A DNA stretch of 32,966 bases, from NCBI GenBank assembly GCA_938003745.1, contig CALKXS010000149.1, forward strand, positions 1-32,966, given 5' to 3'. The translations under genes and the position numbers were made by a program. This document shows positions 8,093 to 16,476 of the stretch, piece after piece (within the stretch, counting starts at the first letter, position 1; each line of letters starts with the position of its first letter). The notes under the pieces are model-generated. The model made no database searches, had not been told where the DNA came from, and worked only from the letters and a program-made list of their open reading frames with translations. The DNA comes from an uncultured Algibacter sp. (GTDB lineage: Bacteria; Bacteroidota; Bacteroidia; Flavobacteriales; Flavobacteriaceae).

Positions 8093-9805
8093 ATGAAAAT
8101 AAAAATTATTTTAATATTTTTTTTAACCTTTAATTCACTATTTTCTCAAAATCCTACTTACGATTGGACAAAACACCTTAGTGGTGGTGGTAGTTTTAAT
8201 GAAGGACTTGGTGTAGATCATGATTCTTCAGGAAATGTGTATACTGTGGGATATTTTAATAGTGTAATGGATTTTGACCCTAGTTCATCTAATTATATAT
8301 TATCTAGCAAAGGAAAGGACGATATGTTTATCCAAAAGTTAGACGGAAACGGAAACTTTATTTGGGCTGTTTCATTTGGAAGTTCTGAGTATTCTGATAT
8401 CGCAACAGATGTAAGAATTGATGATGATGATAATGTTATTGTTACTGGTTTTTTTAAAGGTAGTATAGATTTTGATCCAAGTTCAAACGTTTATGAAGTT
8501 ATTGCTGCAAATTATTATAAGAATTTTGTTTTAAAATTAAATAATAGTGGAAATTTAATATGGGTGAAAGCTTTTGGTAGAACCTCATATTCTAGCGATT
8601 ATTCTAGTGTAGATGTTGATAATAGTGGAAATATTTATACAACAGGTTATTTTAGAGATACTGCAGATTTTAATCCTAGTACGGATACTTTTAATGTAAC
8701 TAGTAATGGTTATTCAGATGTATTTATTCATAAGTTAGATTATCAAGGAAACTTTTCTTGGGTAAGAACTATGGGAGGACAATATCATGATATTGGTCAC
8801 TCCATTGTGGTTAGTAATTCAGGTTATGTTTATAGTACAGGTGAATTTTTATCAACAGTAGATTTTAATACAGATAGAGGAACTTACTATAGAACATCTA
8901 ATGGAATAAGAGATTATTACGTTCACAAACTAGATATTAATGGAAATTTTGTTTGGGCAAAAACAGCAGGAGGATTTGCAAATGAAATAAGTAAAGGTAT
9001 TGTTTTAGATACAAATGAAAATGTATATTTTGTAGGATATATGGAAGATACAGCAGATTTCGATCCAAGTGATGCAACATATAATGTTGAAATTGATGGC
9101 AACTACAATGCGTTTATTGCAAAACTTAATTCAAAAGGAGATTTTCAATGGGCTAAAAATATAGGAGGTACTAATGTAAGGTCTATTGCAAATGATATAG
9201 CTATAGATAATGAGAATAAATTATATGTTGTTGGAACTTTTCAATATACAGCAGACTTTGATTTTTCAACAGAAACTTATCCTTTAACATCTAATGGAGA
9301 GGATGATTTTTTTGCTTTAAAAATTGATCAAGACAGTAATTTTATTTGGGCTAAACCTATAGGCGGTTTAAAATGGGATATTGCTTACGGAGTTCAGACA
9401 GGGCTACTTAATGAACTATATATAACTGGAGCTTTTATGAATAGTGTTGATTTTAATTTCACATCTAATGCAGACATCAAAGTTGGTAGTTATTATAGTT
9501 TAGCTTATAAAATTTTCACTACAAAATGGAAAAATCAAGAAGTGCTAAATATAGGTACTCATAATAGCCTAAAAAGCTTTGTATTTCCTAATCCTTCAAG
9601 AGAAAAAGTGAATTTAAATTTCACTAAGAACATTAAAAAAATTAATGCAAGTATTTGGTCTTTATCTGGAAAATTGCTTTTTCAAAAGACATTTCAAAAT
9701 GTTGATAATATTGAAGTAAACCTTAAAAGCTTTTCAAAAGGCATTTATTATTTAAATCTAAAATCTAATAAAATTAAAGAAACTCATAAACTAATTATTA
9801 ATTAA
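8093..9805 (+). CDS. Secreted SBBP-repeat beta-propeller protein with T9SS sorting domain
   Basis: Extracellular or cell-surface protein of unknown ligand. Residues 1-19 are a signal peptide (MKIKIILIFFLTFNSLFSQ). Seven repeats of about 60 residues follow, each with a GN(L/F)xWAKxxGG-type strand, an NxYxTGxF strand and an ending such as TADFDPS, the pattern of SBBP repeats; seven units would close a seven-bladed propeller. The last 75 residues (FPNPSREKVNL, ending in THKLIIN) form a type A C-terminal sorting domain of the type IX secretion system, normally cut off on export. It is divergent from the ImmA-like gene, with 40 bp between them, and appears to be a single-gene unit. The repeats are intact and the frame is unbroken. 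Confidence 0.9.
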   Translation: MKIKIILIFFLTFNSLFSQNPTYDWTKHLSGGGSFNEGLGVDHDSSGNVYTVGYFNSVMDFDPSSSNYILSSKGKDDMFIQKLDGNGNFIWAVSFGSSEYSDIATDVRIDDDDNVIVTGFFKGSIDFDPSSNVYEVIAANYYKNFVLKLNNSGNLIWVKAFGRTSYSSDYSSVDVDNSGNIYTTGYFRDTADFNPSTDTFNVTSNGYSDVFIHKLDYQGNFSWVRTMGGQYHDIGHSIVVSNSGYVYSTGEFLSTVDFNTDRGTYYRTSNGIRDYYVHKLDINGNFVWAKTAGGFANEISKGIVLDTNENVYFVGYMEDTADFDPSDATYNVEIDGNYNAFIAKLNSKGDFQWAKNIGGTNVRSIANDIAIDNENKLYVVGTFQYTADFDFSTETYPLTSNGEDDFFALKIDQDSNFIWAKPIGGLKWDIAYGVQTGLLNELYITGAFMNSVDFNFTSNADIKVGSYYSLAYKIFTTKWKNQEVLNIGTHNSLKSFVFPNPSREKVNLNFTKNIKKINASIWSLSGKLLFQKTFQNVDNIEVNLKSFSKGIYYLNLKSNKIKETHKLIIN

Positions 9806-9952
9806 TAAGATATTTATTATCCTTATTAATAAGAATTCTACTATTGACTTAATTAAGTTGTTTAATATTATTATTAGAATCCTTAAAACTTAAAACATCC
9901 CTGTTTTTAATATAATAACACTATTTCACCACCCATTTAGCCACCCAAAAAC
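9806..9952. other. Gap between the T9SS gene and tRNA-Leu
   Basis: AT-rich sequence without an intact gene. AATAAG and CTTATT just after the T9SS gene could form a weak hairpin (about 9806-9830). On the minus strand, GTGGCTAAATGGGTGGTG (about 9925-9945) stands out as GC-richer than its surroundings; it may be a coding remnant, but I cannot identify it. Confidence 0.3.
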
Positions 9953-9988
9953 TAAAAAACCCTTTAAAAACATTGTTTTTAAAGGGTT
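9953..9988 (-). terminator. Intrinsic terminator downstream of tRNA-Leu
   Basis: A perfect 14-bp inverted repeat (AACCCTTTAAAAAC, 9958-9971, with its complement 9975-9988) around a 3-nt loop is followed on the minus strand by a run of U. It lies directly 3' of the minus-strand tRNA-Leu and should end its transcript. Confidence 0.85.
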
Positions 9989-9993
9989 TACAG

Positions 9994-10073
9994 TACTCAA
10001 GGCGGGAATCGAACCCGCACTCCGAAGAATCGGATTTTGAATCCGACGTGTCTACCAATTCCACCACTTGAGC
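9994..10073 (-). tRNA. tRNA-Leu (anticodon CAA)
   Basis: The minus strand folds as a class II tRNA. The acceptor stem is GCTCAAG with CTTGAGT (one G-U closing pair), the D-arm is GTGGAATTGGTAGAC, and the anticodon stem TCGGA/TCCGA carries the loop TTCAAAA, giving anticodon CAA for UUG codons. A long variable arm and the T-arm with GGTTCGATTCC follow. The discriminator base is A and CCA is not encoded. A -7 promoter box lies just upstream and a strong terminator just downstream. Confidence 0.96.
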
Positions 10074-10085
10074 ATTTGTAGATTG

Positions 10086-10093
10086 CAAAAATA
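10086..10093 (-). promoter_or_regulatory. -7 promoter box of tRNA-Leu
   Basis: TATTTTTG on the minus strand fits TAnnTTTG and ends 13 nt before the first base of the mature tRNA. No clear -33 element is seen. Confidence 0.55.
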
Positions 10094-10158
10094 TATATTT
10101 TTTCCATATTAGGCATAAAAATAGTGCTCAATATACTTTTCAGGTTAAAATAAATGTA

Positions 10159-10166
10159 TAGATTTG
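10159..10166 (+). promoter_or_regulatory. Candidate -7 promoter box of prs
   Basis: TAGATTTG matches TAnnTTTG and lies 52 bp before the prs ATG, which would leave a leader of roughly 45 nt. A -33 TTG at the usual distance is not evident. Confidence 0.5.
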
Positions 10167-10218
10167 CACTTCGTTTAAATTAAGGTGCTGTTTAGTGCTA
10201 TAAAACAACAAGTTAACT

Positions 10219-11160
10219 ATGCCAACACTAATTCCTGAAGCTAAAATTTTTGCATGTACACAGAGTACTGTTCTTGGAGAAAATATAGCAAAAGAATATG
10301 GAGCAAAATTAGGGAATGTAATTACATCTACTTATAGTGATGGTGAGTTTCAGCCTTCTTATGAAGAATCTATTCGTGGGACAAGAATTTTTATTATTGG
10401 TTCTACTAACCCTGGAGCTGAAAATTTAATGGAAATGTTGTTGATGATAGATGCAGCCAAACGTGCATCAGCAAGACATATTACTGCTGTCTTACCCTAT
10501 TTTGGATGGGCAAGACAAGATAGAAAAGATAAACCAAGAGTGCCAATTGCGGCAAAATTGGTAGCAAAAATGTTAGAGGCAGCTGGAGCTACTCGTATTA
10601 TAACAATGGACTTGCATGCAGATCAAATACAAGGATTTTTTGAGAAACCTGTAGATCATTTATTTGCTTCAACAATATTTTTGCCATATTTAAAAGAATT
10701 AAATTTGCCAAATCTAACTATTGCTTCGCCAGATATGGGTGGCTCTAAAAGAGCTTACGCATATTCTAAAGCATTAAAAAGCGATGTAGTAATCTGTTAT
10801 AAACAACGAGCTAAGGCCAACATCATTTCTCATATGGAATTAATTGGAGATGTTACTGGTAAAAATGTGGTGTTAGTTGATGATATGGTTGATACAGCAG
10901 GAACATTAACAAAAGCAGCAGATTTAATGATGGAACGAGGAGCATTAAGCGTAAGAGCAATATGTACACATCCTATTTTATCTGGTAAAGCTTATGATAA
11001 TATTAATAATTCAAGATTAGAAGAACTTATAGTAACTGATTCAATACCTGTTAAACCATTAAGTGATAAAATTAAAGTATTAAGTTGTGCAGATTTATTT
11101 GCGCAGGTAATGGATAAAGTACATAACAATAAATCAATAAGTTCAAACTTTGTTATGTAG
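10219..11160 (+). CDS. prs: Ribose-phosphate pyrophosphokinase (PRPP synthase)
   Basis: Cytoplasmic enzyme that makes phosphoribosyl pyrophosphate from ribose-5-phosphate and ATP for nucleotide, histidine and tryptophan synthesis. The 313-residue length is normal. Visible are the ATP-binding flexible loop RQDRKDKPRVPI (99-110), the metal and active-site segment MDLHADQIQGFF (130-141) and the PRPP-binding loop LVDDMVDTAGT (219-229). The gene has its own candidate promoter and is followed after 54 bp by rplY. This prs-rplY-pth order is, from memory, common in Bacteroidota. Confidence 0.98.
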   Translation: MPTLIPEAKIFACTQSTVLGENIAKEYGAKLGNVITSTYSDGEFQPSYEESIRGTRIFIIGSTNPGAENLMEMLLMIDAAKRASARHITAVLPYFGWARQDRKDKPRVPIAAKLVAKMLEAAGATRIITMDLHADQIQGFFEKPVDHLFASTIFLPYLKELNLPNLTIASPDMGGSKRAYAYSKALKSDVVICYKQRAKANIISHMELIGDVTGKNVVLVDDMVDTAGTLTKAADLMMERGALSVRAICTHPILSGKAYDNINNSRLEELIVTDSIPVKPLSDKIKVLSCADLFAQVMDKVHNNKSISSNFVM

Positions 11161-11176
11161 GCGTTTCGCGAAAGCG
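11161..11176. repeat. Palindromic TTTCGCGAAA element between prs and rplY
   Basis: GCGTTTCGCGAAAGCG contains the perfect 10-bp palindrome TTTCGCGAAA with near-symmetric GC flanks, immediately after the prs stop. It could be a small hairpin or a site-specific binding element. I recall similar short palindromes in flavobacterial intergenic regions, but this window holds no second copy. Confidence 0.45.
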
Positions 11177-11214
11177 AAAGAAAAAAGAGTATTAATTAAA
11201 TTATATAAATAAAA

Positions 11215-11829
11215 ATGAAATCAATTACAATCAACGGATCTCAAAGAGAAAGCGTAGGCAAAAAAGCGACAAAAGCCTTACGTAATGCTGGTCAGGTTCC
11301 TTGCGTATTATACGGAGGAGACAAGCCAGTTCATTTTTCAGCAAAAGAATTAGCCTTTTCTAAACTTGTATACACGCCAAATGCGCATACAGTTGTAATT
11401 ACTTTAGATAACGGAGAAACTTTAAATGCTGTATTACAAGATATACAGTTTCACCCAGTAACAGATAGAATTTTACATATAGATTTCTATCAATTGTTTG
11501 AAGAGAAAGAAATTGCTTTAAACATCCCTGTTAACTTAATAGGAAACTCTAAAGGTGTAAAAAATGGTGGTGTTTTAAGAAGACCATACAGAAAATTACG
11601 TGTTAAAGCACTTCCTGCTAACTTGCCAGATTTTATCGAAATTGATATTACAGATTTAAAAATTGGTGATAAAGTTACAGTAGGAGAATTATCAAATGAT
11701 AAGTATGCTATTTTACACCCAGATAATTCAGTTGTAACTCAAGTTAGAACATCTAGAACGGCAGTCGAAGACGAGGAAGAAGAGGAAGCTGCAGAAGCAG
11801 CAGCTCCAGAAGCAGCGGCAGCAGAATAA
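11215..11829 (+). CDS. rplY: 50S ribosomal protein L25 / general stress protein Ctc
   Basis: Binds 5S rRNA in the large ribosomal subunit. The protein is the long Ctc/TL5 form (204 residues): an N-terminal L25 domain (about 1-92, starting [22 protein letters not shown]), a C-terminal beta domain (about 95-178), and a low-complexity acidic and alanine-rich tail ([20 protein letters not shown]). Such tails are usual in Bacteroidota. It lies downstream of prs and is closed by a clear terminator at 11851-11885, so the unit is prs-rplY or rplY alone. Confidence 0.97.
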   Translation: MKSITINGSQRESVGKKATKALRNAGQVPCVLYGGDKPVHFSAKELAFSKLVYTPNAHTVVITLDNGETLNAVLQDIQFHPVTDRILHIDFYQLFEEKEIALNIPVNLIGNSKGVKNGGVLRRPYRKLRVKALPANLPDFIEIDITDLKIGDKVTVGELSNDKYAILHPDNSVVTQVRTSRTAVEDEEEEEAAEAAAPEAAAAE

Positions 11830-11850
11830 ATTTATTCTTAAACTAAATAG

Positions 11851-11885
11851 AAAAAGCATCCTGATTTATTCAAGATGCTTTTTTT
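11851..11885 (+). terminator. Intrinsic terminator after rplY
   Basis: AAAAAGCATC (11851-11860) pairs with GATGCTTTTT (from 11874), followed by a T run. It lies 21 bp after the rplY stop. Confidence 0.85.
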
Positions 11886-11916
11886 ATTTTTGCAAAAACA
11901 AAACAATTGAAATTTT

Positions 11917-12020
11917 GGGCGTTGCCACAAGAGTCGGGCTTTCGGTAGTCGCCTTTTTGTATTGCATAAGTGCAACAACACAAAAAGAGCTTCAACAAAG
12001 CCTCTTTTATACCTAGCACA
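11917..12020 (+). repeat. Dispersed intergenic repeat, copy 1
   Basis: The element opens with GGGCGTTGCCACAA followed by GTCGGGCTTTC, has a central hairpin (TTTTTGTATTGCA against TGCAACAACACAAAAA, about 11954-11992), and closes with CTCTTTTATACCTAGCACA. The same order of boxes occurs at 24013-24139. The layout resembles a recurrent Bacteroidota intergenic element that I remember but cannot name with certainty. A 62-codon minus-strand frame here is a chance frame inside the repeat. Confidence 0.65.
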
Positions 12021-12094
12021 ACTCAACTAACGATAATCAGTCTAAAGTAGGTGTGAGTATTCGAATAATTATAAACTCAAAATATACAAAGAAT

Positions 12095-12727
12095 ATGATT
12101 TGGAAATTTTTGTTAAGGTTATTAAAAAAAGATACGCACATTGAAGAACAATACGATGTTATGAAAAAATATTTAATAGTTGGACTTGGGAATTTAGGAA
12201 GTGAATATGCCGAAACCCGCCATAATATTGGTTTTAAAGTTTTAGACGAATTAGCCAAACAAGAAGATTTAACTTTTGAAACCTTAAAACTAGGAGACAT
12301 CACAACCTATAAGTTAAAAGGAAGAACCTTTATTTTATTAAAGCCAAATACCTATATGAATTTAAGCGGAAAAGCTGTGTTATATTGGTTAACAAAAGAG
12401 AAAATTCCATTAGAAAACTTACTTGTAATTACAGACGATTTAAATTTACCTTTTGGAAGTATTCGAGTAAAAACAAAAGGAAGTGATGGCGGTCATAATG
12501 GACTAAAAGATATTCAAGAAAAATTAAACACAACAAAATATAACCGTTTTAGGTTTGGAATAAGTGATGCCTTTAGTAAAGGTAAACAAGTAGATTATGT
12601 TCTAGGTGAATGGTCTATAGAAGAGCAAAATGCTCTTAAAGAGCGTTTAGAGCAGTCTTCAAAAATTATAAAATCTTTTGGGTTGGCTGGTATTAGTAAT
12701 ACCATGAATACATTTAACGGTAAATAA
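12095..12727 (+). CDS. pth: Aminoacyl-tRNA (peptidyl-tRNA) hydrolase
   Basis: Recycles peptidyl-tRNA released from stalled ribosomes by hydrolysing the ester bond. Counting from the ATG at 12095 (210 residues), the active-site set is complete: N33 in GLGN, H43 in TRHNIGF, N89 in YMNLSG, D115 in TDDLN and N135 in GGHNGL. I chose 12095 because flavobacterial Pth proteins, as I recall, often carry a short basic N-terminal extension (here MIWKFLLRLLKK). An internal ATG at 12161 (MKKYLIVGLGN) would give the classical 188-residue form and is a real alternative. A GTG frame start at 12053 lies close to the repeat element and is unlikely. The gene ends at a shared bidirectional terminator. Confidence 0.95.
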   Translation: MIWKFLLRLLKKDTHIEEQYDVMKKYLIVGLGNLGSEYAETRHNIGFKVLDELAKQEDLTFETLKLGDITTYKLKGRTFILLKPNTYMNLSGKAVLYWLTKEKIPLENLLVITDDLNLPFGSIRVKTKGSDGGHNGLKDIQEKLNTTKYNRFRFGISDAFSKGKQVDYVLGEWSIEEQNALKERLEQSSKIIKSFGLAGISNTMNTFNGK

Positions 12728-12757
12728 AAAAGAGAAGATTAAATCTTCTCTTTTTTA
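12726..12757. terminator. Bidirectional terminator between convergent genes
   Basis: AAAAGAGAAGATT pairs with AATCTTCTCTTTT, with A and T runs on both sides. It lies between the pth stop and the stop of the minus-strand protease, so it can serve both. Confidence 0.85.
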
Positions 12758-12758
12758 T

Positions 12759-15452
12759 TTACTTTATTATAATTTTTTTACTTACTTTTTTAATGCCATC
12801 ACTTACATTTAAAATGTAAAGACCGGATTGAGCATGATTTAAGTTTATACTTTCGCTAAAGTTACCATTATTTTTGTGCTTTTCTTTAAAAATGGAACGT
12901 CCTCTTACATCATAAACTTCAATATAAATAGGCTTTGACTGTGAATTTTTTAGGCTGATTGTGAATTCACCATTGTTTGGGTTAGGGAATATTTGAAGAT
13001 TATTAAAAATCAATTCATCAATAGGTAGTGGAGTCTCTACGGTTTCACATATTTCAACAAACCAAGAGTTTAATGTACCTGCATCACCAAATCCATAGTC
13101 TCCTAAGTTAATTGTCCAATCTCCAGATGAATTCTCACCATTTAGATTAGATAATAATTCGCTAATTGATTTGAAATCTGCATTTATAGATGATTTGATG
13201 CAGTCAAATTCAGGTGCTTGATCATTAAAAGTCGTTATCAAGTGATCTTGGAATCCGCAATCTGCAGGTGACTTTAAAAGGACTTGAGTAGCATTAGGAC
13301 TTGTTACTGCAACGGCAAGGTCTCCAATGTAATCATGTGTGATGTTTACTCCAATATTAATATCTGTTATAGTTGAACTTGGAGCGATATTAATAACATG
13401 GTCTTGTGTAAAGCTACCTGTATTGTCAGCAATAGGAATACCTAAGTTAGAAGCTGAGTCGTATTGATTACATACGGTGTTTACCATATAGTCTATGGCA
13501 AAATTTTGTGTGTTAATAGCAAAGAAATTATTATTTGTAGGCTCAATCATTATTCTACAATAAGGAGCAGGAGTGCTTGGAACAGTGAAAGTATAACTTC
13601 CATTATTAGGTACATTTACAGCTATGACTTGGTTATAATTTAATCCGCCATCTATAGATAGTAAAATATTAACGTTAGAAGCTCCTGGTAAATTATTAGT
13701 GTTATTTACAGCCCATGTAATTGTTTCGCTATTTCCGTTATTTAATAATATATTAGAGGTATTTTGAGACGTGATTTCAAAAGGTCCGTAGGAATTGTTG
13801 AATGTCACAGTCATATCATCATGATTATTATTGGCGCCTCCAGCTTTATTATCTCTTACTGTTAATCTAAAATCTGCAGTTCTAGCTGTGTTTGGGATTT
13901 TTTCCCATGGTGTTGAATTTACACCATATCTTAAATCTGAAAGATTTGGGAAAATTCTTGTGTTATTTGTGGAGGGAGGGAAAGATCTATAAAGTACAGA
14001 GTTAGATGCTCCAGAATTAGGGTCTGGGTATATTGTTGCAGCATTGTTTTCATTTATTTGTTCCCAGCAAAAAGTAATGATATCTCCGTCTGCATCATTT
14101 CCTGTGCCTACGAGTTTAAAAGGTGTTCCTATAGGTAAGGTTAAATCTGCACCAGCACTTACTATTGGTGTTGTGTTTCCTGTGTTTGTTATTGTAGCGC
14201 AGGATGTCCCTTTGATGTATGTTGTAATTTGTTCAATAGATATAGCATGGAAATATGGAGAGCTATGAGGTTGAACATTAGCTTCAGTAATTCCTGCATA
14301 ACCCATGATAGTAGATCCACTTGCTGGTTCCATTTGTGTGTCATTACCCTCATTTCCATCATGGGTCCAAGTGTGATTAGCTCCAAATTGATGCCCTATT
14401 TCATGAGCGACAAAATCTATGTCAAAATTAAAACCATTAGGATTTGTACCTGTAGTGAAAGCAGAACCTTTATGATCTTCGGTAAAAGCAGACCCTCCGT
14501 TGTTACAAACACAACCTATGCATCCAGCATCTCCAGTTGGATCACCAGAGCTATCATCTATACCACCCAATAAATGTCCAATATCATAATTTGCCTCTAG
14601 AATAATAGTGTCTAAATTACTTGCTAATTCGGTATTGTAATTTGCTAAGGTCGAGTATGGATCTGTTGTAGAACCTAAATATATGATATTGTCATTTGTT
14701 GCAATTAGTTCTAATGTAATATTAAGGTCGTTTTCAAAAACAGAATTAATATTAGTTAAGGTTGCTACCAAAGCTGCGTTTACTGATGCTAGTGTATTTC
14801 CGTTTATAATAGCATATTCGTTGGTGACAGATAATGCTAGTCTATATTTTCTATTATTACTATCGTCAGCATTTTTTATACCGCTTGTTTCTAAGACCTT
14901 TTTAAATAGTTTATCTTTTAAAGCATTACATTTAAATGTATCTCCTTTTAAAAGGTCAGATTTTGTTTGAACACTTATCTGATTAATATTTTTAGATGTA
15001 GGTTGAATAATTGTTGTTTTTTCTTTTCCTAAAATAACAGCATTTAAACCTTTGTAAGGAGATAGACTAAGTCTAATATTTGAAGATGAATTTACACTAT
15101 AGCCAACATAAGATCTTATTTCGGGGTATTTGGCTTGTATGTCAGGGTGCATAACTGATGCTTCTCTTATATGATAGTTTTCAAATTCATCATTTTCATT
15201 TGGGAAGCTAATTATTAAATCTGAGTTTTTTGAGGTAGAAGATTTATTAGAAGTCTTAGATAAAGCATTATTTAAATCGTTATAGTTAAAATTGTAGATC
15301 TTAATTTGGTTAGTTTCATTAAGTTTACTGTTGTTTTTTTTTCGTGTTATATTTTGAGATGTAGTTTTAGTGAATAAATTCTGTTGTCCAAAAACCGAAA
15401 AGGCAAATAAAACCATGGTTGTTGATAAAACATAATGTAGTTTTGCTTTCAT
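12759..15452 (-). CDS. Secreted reprolysin-like metalloprotease with P domain and T9SS sorting domain
   Basis: Extracellular zinc protease exported by the type IX system. The 897 residues run as follows: signal peptide (1-22, ending FSVFG), a propeptide to about 200, a metzincin catalytic domain with HEIGHQFGANH (350-360: ligands His350, His354 and His360, catalytic Glu351) and the Met-turn IMGY (382-385), beta-sandwich linker regions, a proprotein-convertase-type P domain (about 660-810, with HDYIGDLAVAVTSP and GENSSGDWTINLGD), and the sorting domain (FPNPNNGEFTISL, ending KKIIIK). Cysteines near CIGCVCNNG (311-318) probably form disulfides. It is a single gene convergent with pth and divergent from ribF. 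The substrate is unknown; a nutritional role in protein degradation is likely. Confidence 0.92.
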   Translation of the reverse strand: MKAKLHYVLSTTMVLFAFSVFGQQNLFTKTTSQNITRKKNNSKLNETNQIKIYNFNYNDLNNALSKTSNKSSTSKNSDLIISFPNENDEFENYHIREASVMHPDIQAKYPEIRSYVGYSVNSSSNIRLSLSPYKGLNAVILGKEKTTIIQPTSKNINQISVQTKSDLLKGDTFKCNALKDKLFKKVLETSGIKNADDSNNRKYRLALSVTNEYAIINGNTLASVNAALVATLTNINSVFENDLNITLELIATNDNIIYLGSTTDPYSTLANYNTELASNLDTIILEANYDIGHLLGGIDDSSGDPTGDAGCIGCVCNNGGSAFTEDHKGSAFTTGTNPNGFNFDIDFVAHEIGHQFGANHTWTHDGNEGNDTQMEPASGSTIMGYAGITEANVQPHSSPYFHAISIEQITTYIKGTSCATITNTGNTTPIVSAGADLTLPIGTPFKLVGTGNDADGDIITFCWEQINENNAATIYPDPNSGASNSVLYRSFPPSTNNTRIFPNLSDLRYGVNSTPWEKIPNTARTADFRLTVRDNKAGGANNNHDDMTVTFNNSYGPFEITSQNTSNILLNNGNSETITWAVNNTNNLPGASNVNILLSIDGGLNYNQVIAVNVPNNGSYTFTVPSTPAPYCRIMIEPTNNNFFAINTQNFAIDYMVNTVCNQYDSASNLGIPIADNTGSFTQDHVINIAPSSTITDINIGVNITHDYIGDLAVAVTSPNATQVLLKSPADCGFQDHLITTFNDQAPEFDCIKSSINADFKSISELLSNLNGENSSGDWTINLGDYGFGDAGTLNSWFVEICETVETPLPIDELIFNNLQIFPNPNNGEFTISLKNSQSKPIYIEVYDVRGRSIFKEKHKNNGNFSESINLNHAQSGLYILNVSDGIKKVSKKIIIK

Positions 15453-15534
15453 AAAAAAAATATTTAGGACAATATCATTAACTTATCTAACAAATCTAAC
15501 TTTTTTAAATTAAAGAAGCAATTTAAAGTTTTCT

Positions 15535-16476
15535 ATGAGTAAGATTAAAAACATTGAATCTTATAAAGCTATTAAGTCATCTGTAGTAACTATAGGTACG
15601 TTTGATGGTGTGCATATTGGTCATCAAAAAATTGTAAGACAATTAATAGAATCGAGTCATTTAAACGATTTAACATCAGTTATTTTAACATTTTTTCCGC
15701 ACCCAAGAATGGTGTTGCAAAAAGATGCTAATATTAAGCTTTTAAATACAATTGAGGAGCGAAGTCAAATTTTAAAAGATTTAGGTTTAGATTATCTAAT
15801 AATTAAAGGCTTTTCCTTAGAGTTCTCTCGTCTATCTGCAGAAGATTTTGTTAAAACTATTTTAGTTGATAAACTACGAGCTAAAAAAGTTATTATTGGT
15901 TATGATCATAGATTTGGACGCAATAGAAATGCAGATATACAAGATCTTAAAAGATTTGGTGAAAAATATGAGTTTGATGTTGAAGAAATTTCGGCTCAAG
16001 ATGTAAATGATGTTTCGGTAAGTTCTACAAAAGTTAGAGAGGCTTTAAAAAATGGAGATATAAAAAAAGCTAATGCTTATTTAGGTTATAATTTTATGCT
16101 GTCTGGTACCGTTATAAAAGGAAGAGAATTGGGTAGGCAAATTAATTTTCCAACTGCAAATATTCGAATAGAAGAAGATTATAAGTTAATCCCTAAGCAA
16201 GGTTCTTTTGTTGTAAGTTCAAAAATTGATGATCATATTGTACATGGCATGATGAATATTGGTGTTAATCCTACGGTTAATGGTGATAAAGAAAGTATTG
16301 AAGTTCATTTTTTCGATTTTAATAAAGATATTTACGGACAAAACATTCAAGTAAATTTGTTGTCAAGAATAAGAGATGAACAAAAATTTGGATCTGTTGA
16401 AGCTTTAAAAAATCAATTGAAAAAAGATAAAAACACAGCGTTAGAATTTTTAACACATAATAGCGATGCTAAATAA
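15535..16476 (+). CDS. ribF: Bifunctional riboflavin kinase / FAD synthetase
   Basis: Makes FMN and then FAD from riboflavin. The N-terminal adenylyltransferase domain shows GTFDGVHIGH (21-30), TFFPHPRMVL (52-61), GYDHRFGRN (122-130) and SSTKVREAL (163-171). The C-terminal flavokinase domain has KGRELGRQINFPTANI (195-210) and the later GMMNIGVNPTV segment. The 313-residue length is normal. Its last codons overlap the start of the HTTM gene by 11 bp, so the two are probably translated together. Confidence 0.97.
   Translation: MSKIKNIESYKAIKSSVVTIGTFDGVHIGHQKIVRQLIESSHLNDLTSVILTFFPHPRMVLQKDANIKLLNTIEERSQILKDLGLDYLIIKGFSLEFSRLSAEDFVKTILVDKLRAKKVIIGYDHRFGRNRNADIQDLKRFGEKYEFDVEEISAQDVNDVSVSSTKVREALKNGDIKKANAYLGYNFMLSGTVIKGRELGRQINFPTANIRIEEDYKLIPKQGSFVVSSKIDDHIVHGMMNIGVNPTVNGDKESIEVHFFDFNKDIYGQNIQVNLLSRIRDEQKFGSVEALKNQLKKDKNTALEFLTHNSDAK

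Noticed and set aside
8093-9805. CRISPR-like or tandem DNA repeat in the beta-propeller gene
   Set aside because: The periodicity is at protein level, with strongly diverged DNA and no spacers; it is a repeat-domain protein.
11838-12026. Minus-strand 62-codon frame after rplY
   Set aside because: It lies wholly across the rplY terminator and the dispersed repeat and shows no protein-like features.
14044-14970. Plus-strand frames inside the metalloprotease gene
   Set aside because: They are shadows of a long minus-strand gene with clear domain motifs.
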